Positions 61,838 to 64,000 of a stretch of DNA of 64,000 nucleotides are shown here, piece after piece; positions within the stretch are counted from its first letter, which is position 1, and each line of letters opens with the position of its first letter. The translations under genes and the position numbers were made by a program. The notes under the pieces are model-generated. The model did no database searches and had not been told where the DNA came from. It saw only the letters and a list, made by a program, of their open reading frames with translations. The DNA comes from Cognataquiflexum nitidum (GTDB taxonomy: Bacteria; Bacteroidota; Bacteroidia; Cytophagales; Cyclobacteriaceae), in NCBI RefSeq assembly GCF_022538055.1, contig NZ_JAKZAM010000009.1, positions 97,161 through 161,160 on the forward strand, in the 5' to 3' direction.

Positions 61838-63184
61838 CTAGTTTTCCTCCACGGACAAAGCCTGACCTTTTGCCTTTTCTGAAAAAGAGCCATTGTCAAA
61901 AACCAAATTTCCATTTACAAAAGTTTTTATCACCTTGGAATGAAAAGTTGTTCCTTCCAAAGGAGACCAACCGCATTTATATAGAATGTTTTCTTTTGAT
62001 ACAGTCCATTCTGAGTTGAGGTCAACCAAAGTTAAATCCGCAGAATAGCCTTCCCGGATAAACCCTCTTTTTTGGATCCTGTACAGTGCTGCAGGGTTGT
62101 GGCACATTTTTTCAACAATTTTCTCCAAAGATATAAGCCCTTGATGATAAAACTCCAACATACAATTTAACGAATGTTGCACCATAGGCGCTCCTGACAT
62201 GGATTGGAAATAGGGTTTCAGCTTTTCTTCTAAGGTATGCGGTGCATGGTCGGTGGTGACAAGATCAATCCTGTCGTCCAATAATGCCTTCAAAAGTCCT
62301 TTTTGGTCTGCTTCGGTTTTTATGGCAGGATTCCATTTGATCAGCGTCCCCAATTTTTTATAGTCTTTGTCACAAAACCATAAATGGTGAACCGAGACTT
62401 CGGTGGTTATATTTTTTTCTTGTAAAGGAATATCGTTACGAAAAAGATGTGTCTCGGCTGCCGTAGTCAAGTGTAGGATGTGAAGTCTTGCTTTGTGTTT
62501 GTTGGCAATTTCAATCGCTCTTTTGGTTGCTTCATAACAAGCTTTTTCACTTCGTATCAGCGGGTGACATTCCACCGGGATATTTTCACCATATTTTTCG
62601 CGGAAGATATTTTCATTCTCTTCTACGATTTGTTCCTTTTCAGAATGAATAGCAATAATTGATTTGCAATTCGAAAACAGCTTTTCCATCGTATCGGGAT
62701 TATCAGCGAGAAGATTTCCTTTTTTGGTAAAGTATAACCCGTCATCGGAGACTCCCAAAAGTTTTGTGGTATCTAGTGCGATGACTTCATCGAGATTGTC
62801 CCCATTGACACCCAAGAAAAAACCAAAGTTGGCCAAAGACTTCTCCGAGGCAATCCGGTATTTTTCATTCAGGATGTCCATCGTCAATACGTTAGGATTG
62901 GTATTGGGCATATCGATGAAGGAAGTGACACCACCTGCAACCGCCGCTTTACTTTCTGTATAAAGGTCTCCTTTGTGCGTCAGGCCCGGGTCTCGGAAAT
63001 GTACCTGTCCATCAATAATGCCCGGCAACAAATACTTACCTGTCCCATCAATCACAGTGGCATGATCTGTTTCTAGGATTTGCCCAATTTTTAGAATGAT
63101 CCCTTTGTCAATGAGTATGTCGGAGATGGTTATTTGTCCCTCGTTTACGATGCTTACATTTTTTATTAAAGTTCTTGCGGCCAT
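61838..63184 (-). CDS. Dihydroorotase-like amidohydrolase (key residues altered)
   Basis: A 448-residue protein of the class I dihydroorotase group: VIDGTGKYLLPGIIDGQVHFRDPGLTHKGDL, GGVTSFIDMPNTNP, LHILHLTTAAE and VTTDHAPHTLEEK are clear. Two active-site positions differ from the usual enzyme. The first His of the HxH pair is Gln (QVHF), as I recall for other Bacteroidota members. The carboxylated-Lys segment (normally K-I-F-M-G-S-S) reads LLGVSDDGLYFTKKG. It may act in pyrimidine synthesis, or be a non-catalytic or altered-specificity paralogue. Confidence 0.85.
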   Translation of the reverse strand: MAARTLIKNVSIVNEGQITISDILIDKGIILKIGQILETDHATVIDGTGKYLLPGIIDGQVHFRDPGLTHKGDLYTESKAAVAGGVTSFIDMPNTNPNVLTMDILNEKYRIASEKSLANFGFFLGVNGDNLDEVIALDTTKLLGVSDDGLYFTKKGNLLADNPDTMEKLFSNCKSIIAIHSEKEQIVEENENIFREKYGENIPVECHPLIRSEKACYEATKRAIEIANKHKARLHILHLTTAAETHLFRNDIPLQEKNITTEVSVHHLWFCDKDYKKLGTLIKWNPAIKTEADQKGLLKALLDDRIDLVTTDHAPHTLEEKLKPYFQSMSGAPMVQHSLNCMLEFYHQGLISLEKIVEKMCHNPAALYRIQKRGFIREGYSADLTLVDLNSEWTVSKENILYKCGWSPLEGTTFHSKVIKTFVNGNLVFDNGSFSEKAKGQALSVEEN

Positions 63185-63404
63185 CTTAATTTCTTTATCT
63201 TATCTGGGGAATTTGTCTTTTGAAAAGCTGTTTGTACTCGATCTAATTTCTTAAGCAAAGAAATATCAAAACAGATCTAATTCCAAGGAGAGCAACTAAG
63301 AAAGCTTTGCCTTTTTTCAATGTTGACAAGGCTAAATTGAATTGATAAACTCTATCGATTCCGACATTTGTACTCTACTTAATAGGGATTAATTTCTTTT
63401 TAAA

Positions 63405-63556
63405 TACTATTTATTGACGCTTGATTGCAGGTAGTTTAAAGCATAATAGTTGAGGAACGAATAGCCGTGGATGGTGGTCTGTCACCTCTAAACGAGAATC
63501 CACACCCGATTGAGAGGACTAAAGCCAATGTGCAATATTGCGGATACCCATATAAA
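63405..63556 (+). repeat. GTATCCGC dispersed repeat, copy C (diverged)
   Basis: The order of motifs is kept (GCTTGATTGCAGGTAG, CGTGGATGG, CGAGAATCCACAC, CAATATTGCGGATACCCATAT) but with more changes than copies A and B. It lies in the gene-free interval 63185-63562. Confidence 0.6.
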
Positions 63557-63562
63557 AAAAAC

Positions 63563-63841
63563 TCATTTTTGCTTGCCCCAAATTTCCAAAGAATCTTGAA
63601 GTACAATTACTAAAAAAATCAACAATCCAAGAGCTCCCATTGGTAAGGTGATGAAGGTGAAAAAGGGGAGAACCATCCAACCACAATTTCCTTCATGACA
63701 GGGTTGCCCTGTGTAATGTTCAGTCAGCCAACTGCCCAAAACACCAATAAAGTAAGGAGAAAGGGCGAAAAATAGGATAGCCACAAACCAAATTGGAAAG
63801 CGTGTCAAATAATGTCTTTTTCTTTTTATGATCTTGGGCAT
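63563..63841 (-). CDS. Small membrane protein with two transmembrane helices
   Basis: A 92-residue protein with a basic N-terminus (KIIKRKRHYLTRF). Two hydrophobic helices (IWFVAILFFALSPYFIGVLGSWL and LPFFTFITLPMGALGLLIFLVIVL) flank a short loop with CHEGNCGW. No family recognised. It is flanked on both sides by copies of the dispersed repeat. Confidence 0.75.
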   Translation of the reverse strand: MPKIIKRKRHYLTRFPIWFVAILFFALSPYFIGVLGSWLTEHYTGQPCHEGNCGWMVLPFFTFITLPMGALGLLIFLVIVLQDSLEIWGKQK

Positions 63842-63922
63842 GAGCTTTTCAATAAAAAAACCATTTTCAAATGATAATTAATTTCAGGCATTATTTGTGA
63901 ATATGATATGTTTAGAAACAAA

Positions 63923-64000
63923 ATATGTGTATCCGCTTCACTGCACGTAAGGATGAAGAGCTGCAATAACCATCCGTTCAAACAGCTTTTCACCAAAATA
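63923..64000 (+). repeat. GTATCCGC dispersed repeat, copy D (cut by the window edge)
   Basis: ATATGTGTATCCGCTTCACTGCACGTAAGG matches the opening of copy B. The remainder lies beyond the window. Confidence 0.6.

Overview
The window looks like chromosome from a member of the Bacteroidota, order Cytophagales, probably a Cyclobacteriaceae-type genome (Algoriphagus or Belliella relatives). This is inferred from gene content. BACON and fasciclin lipoproteins, an IPExxxVDY protein, DUF2911, a LytS/LytTR pair, a DUF2256 mini-protein and acpP-fabF-rnc linkage all point there. So do AT-rich intergenic DNA, TAnnTTTG-type -7 promoter elements and the lack of obvious Shine-Dalgarno sequences. No rRNA, tRNA, CRISPR array or intact transposase was found.

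Layout. 0-4 kb: a lipoprotein cut by the left edge, then a minus-strand SDR/DoxX/AraC group and a DUF2911 protein. 4.1-5.2 kb: a decayed integron-like locus, with a tyrosine recombinase C-terminal fragment, one cassette gene and attC-like inverted repeats. 5.4-7.4 kb: an oxidoreductase followed by a kilobase of tandem repeats in front of hppA (Na+/H+ pyrophosphatase). 9.8-19.7 kb: secreted peptidases, lipoproteins, a Nudix protein and a hidden 46-residue DUF2256 gene. 19.7-24.2 kb: outer-membrane proteins, including a helix-hairpin-helix/barrel pair. 24.3-31.8 kb: core genes yidD, lgt, nadE, rnc, fabF, acpP and pyk. 32-41 kb: a fasciclin lipoprotein, a LytS/LytTR pair, a five-gene minus-strand operon (phosphorelay, metallo-hydrolase, RqcH-like) and miaA. 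41-50.5 kb: pfkA, ssb, peptidases, DUF418, DinB and a baeRF3-like gene broken by an in-frame TAG. 51-57 kb: an SDR and an adaptor-permease-ATPase exporter whose ATPase is separated from the permease by tandem arrays. 57-64 kb: glutamate-type dehydrogenase, hisF, a tandem array, hisIE, a broken XRE gene, DUF6671, an atypical dihydroorotase and a small membrane protein.

The most striking non-gene structure is a set of tandem arrays with exact periods (7, 9, 42, 65, 102, 105 and 117 bp). They sit between co-directional plus-strand genes, often start at a stop codon and end at the next start codon. A second dispersed family, about 150 bp with inverted GTATCCGC ends, occurs about five times; one copy is flanked by a perfect 8-bp direct repeat, as expected of a mobile element. 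The integron remnant, the arrays, the mobile repeat and the amber-interrupted release-factor homologue are the leads most worth following.
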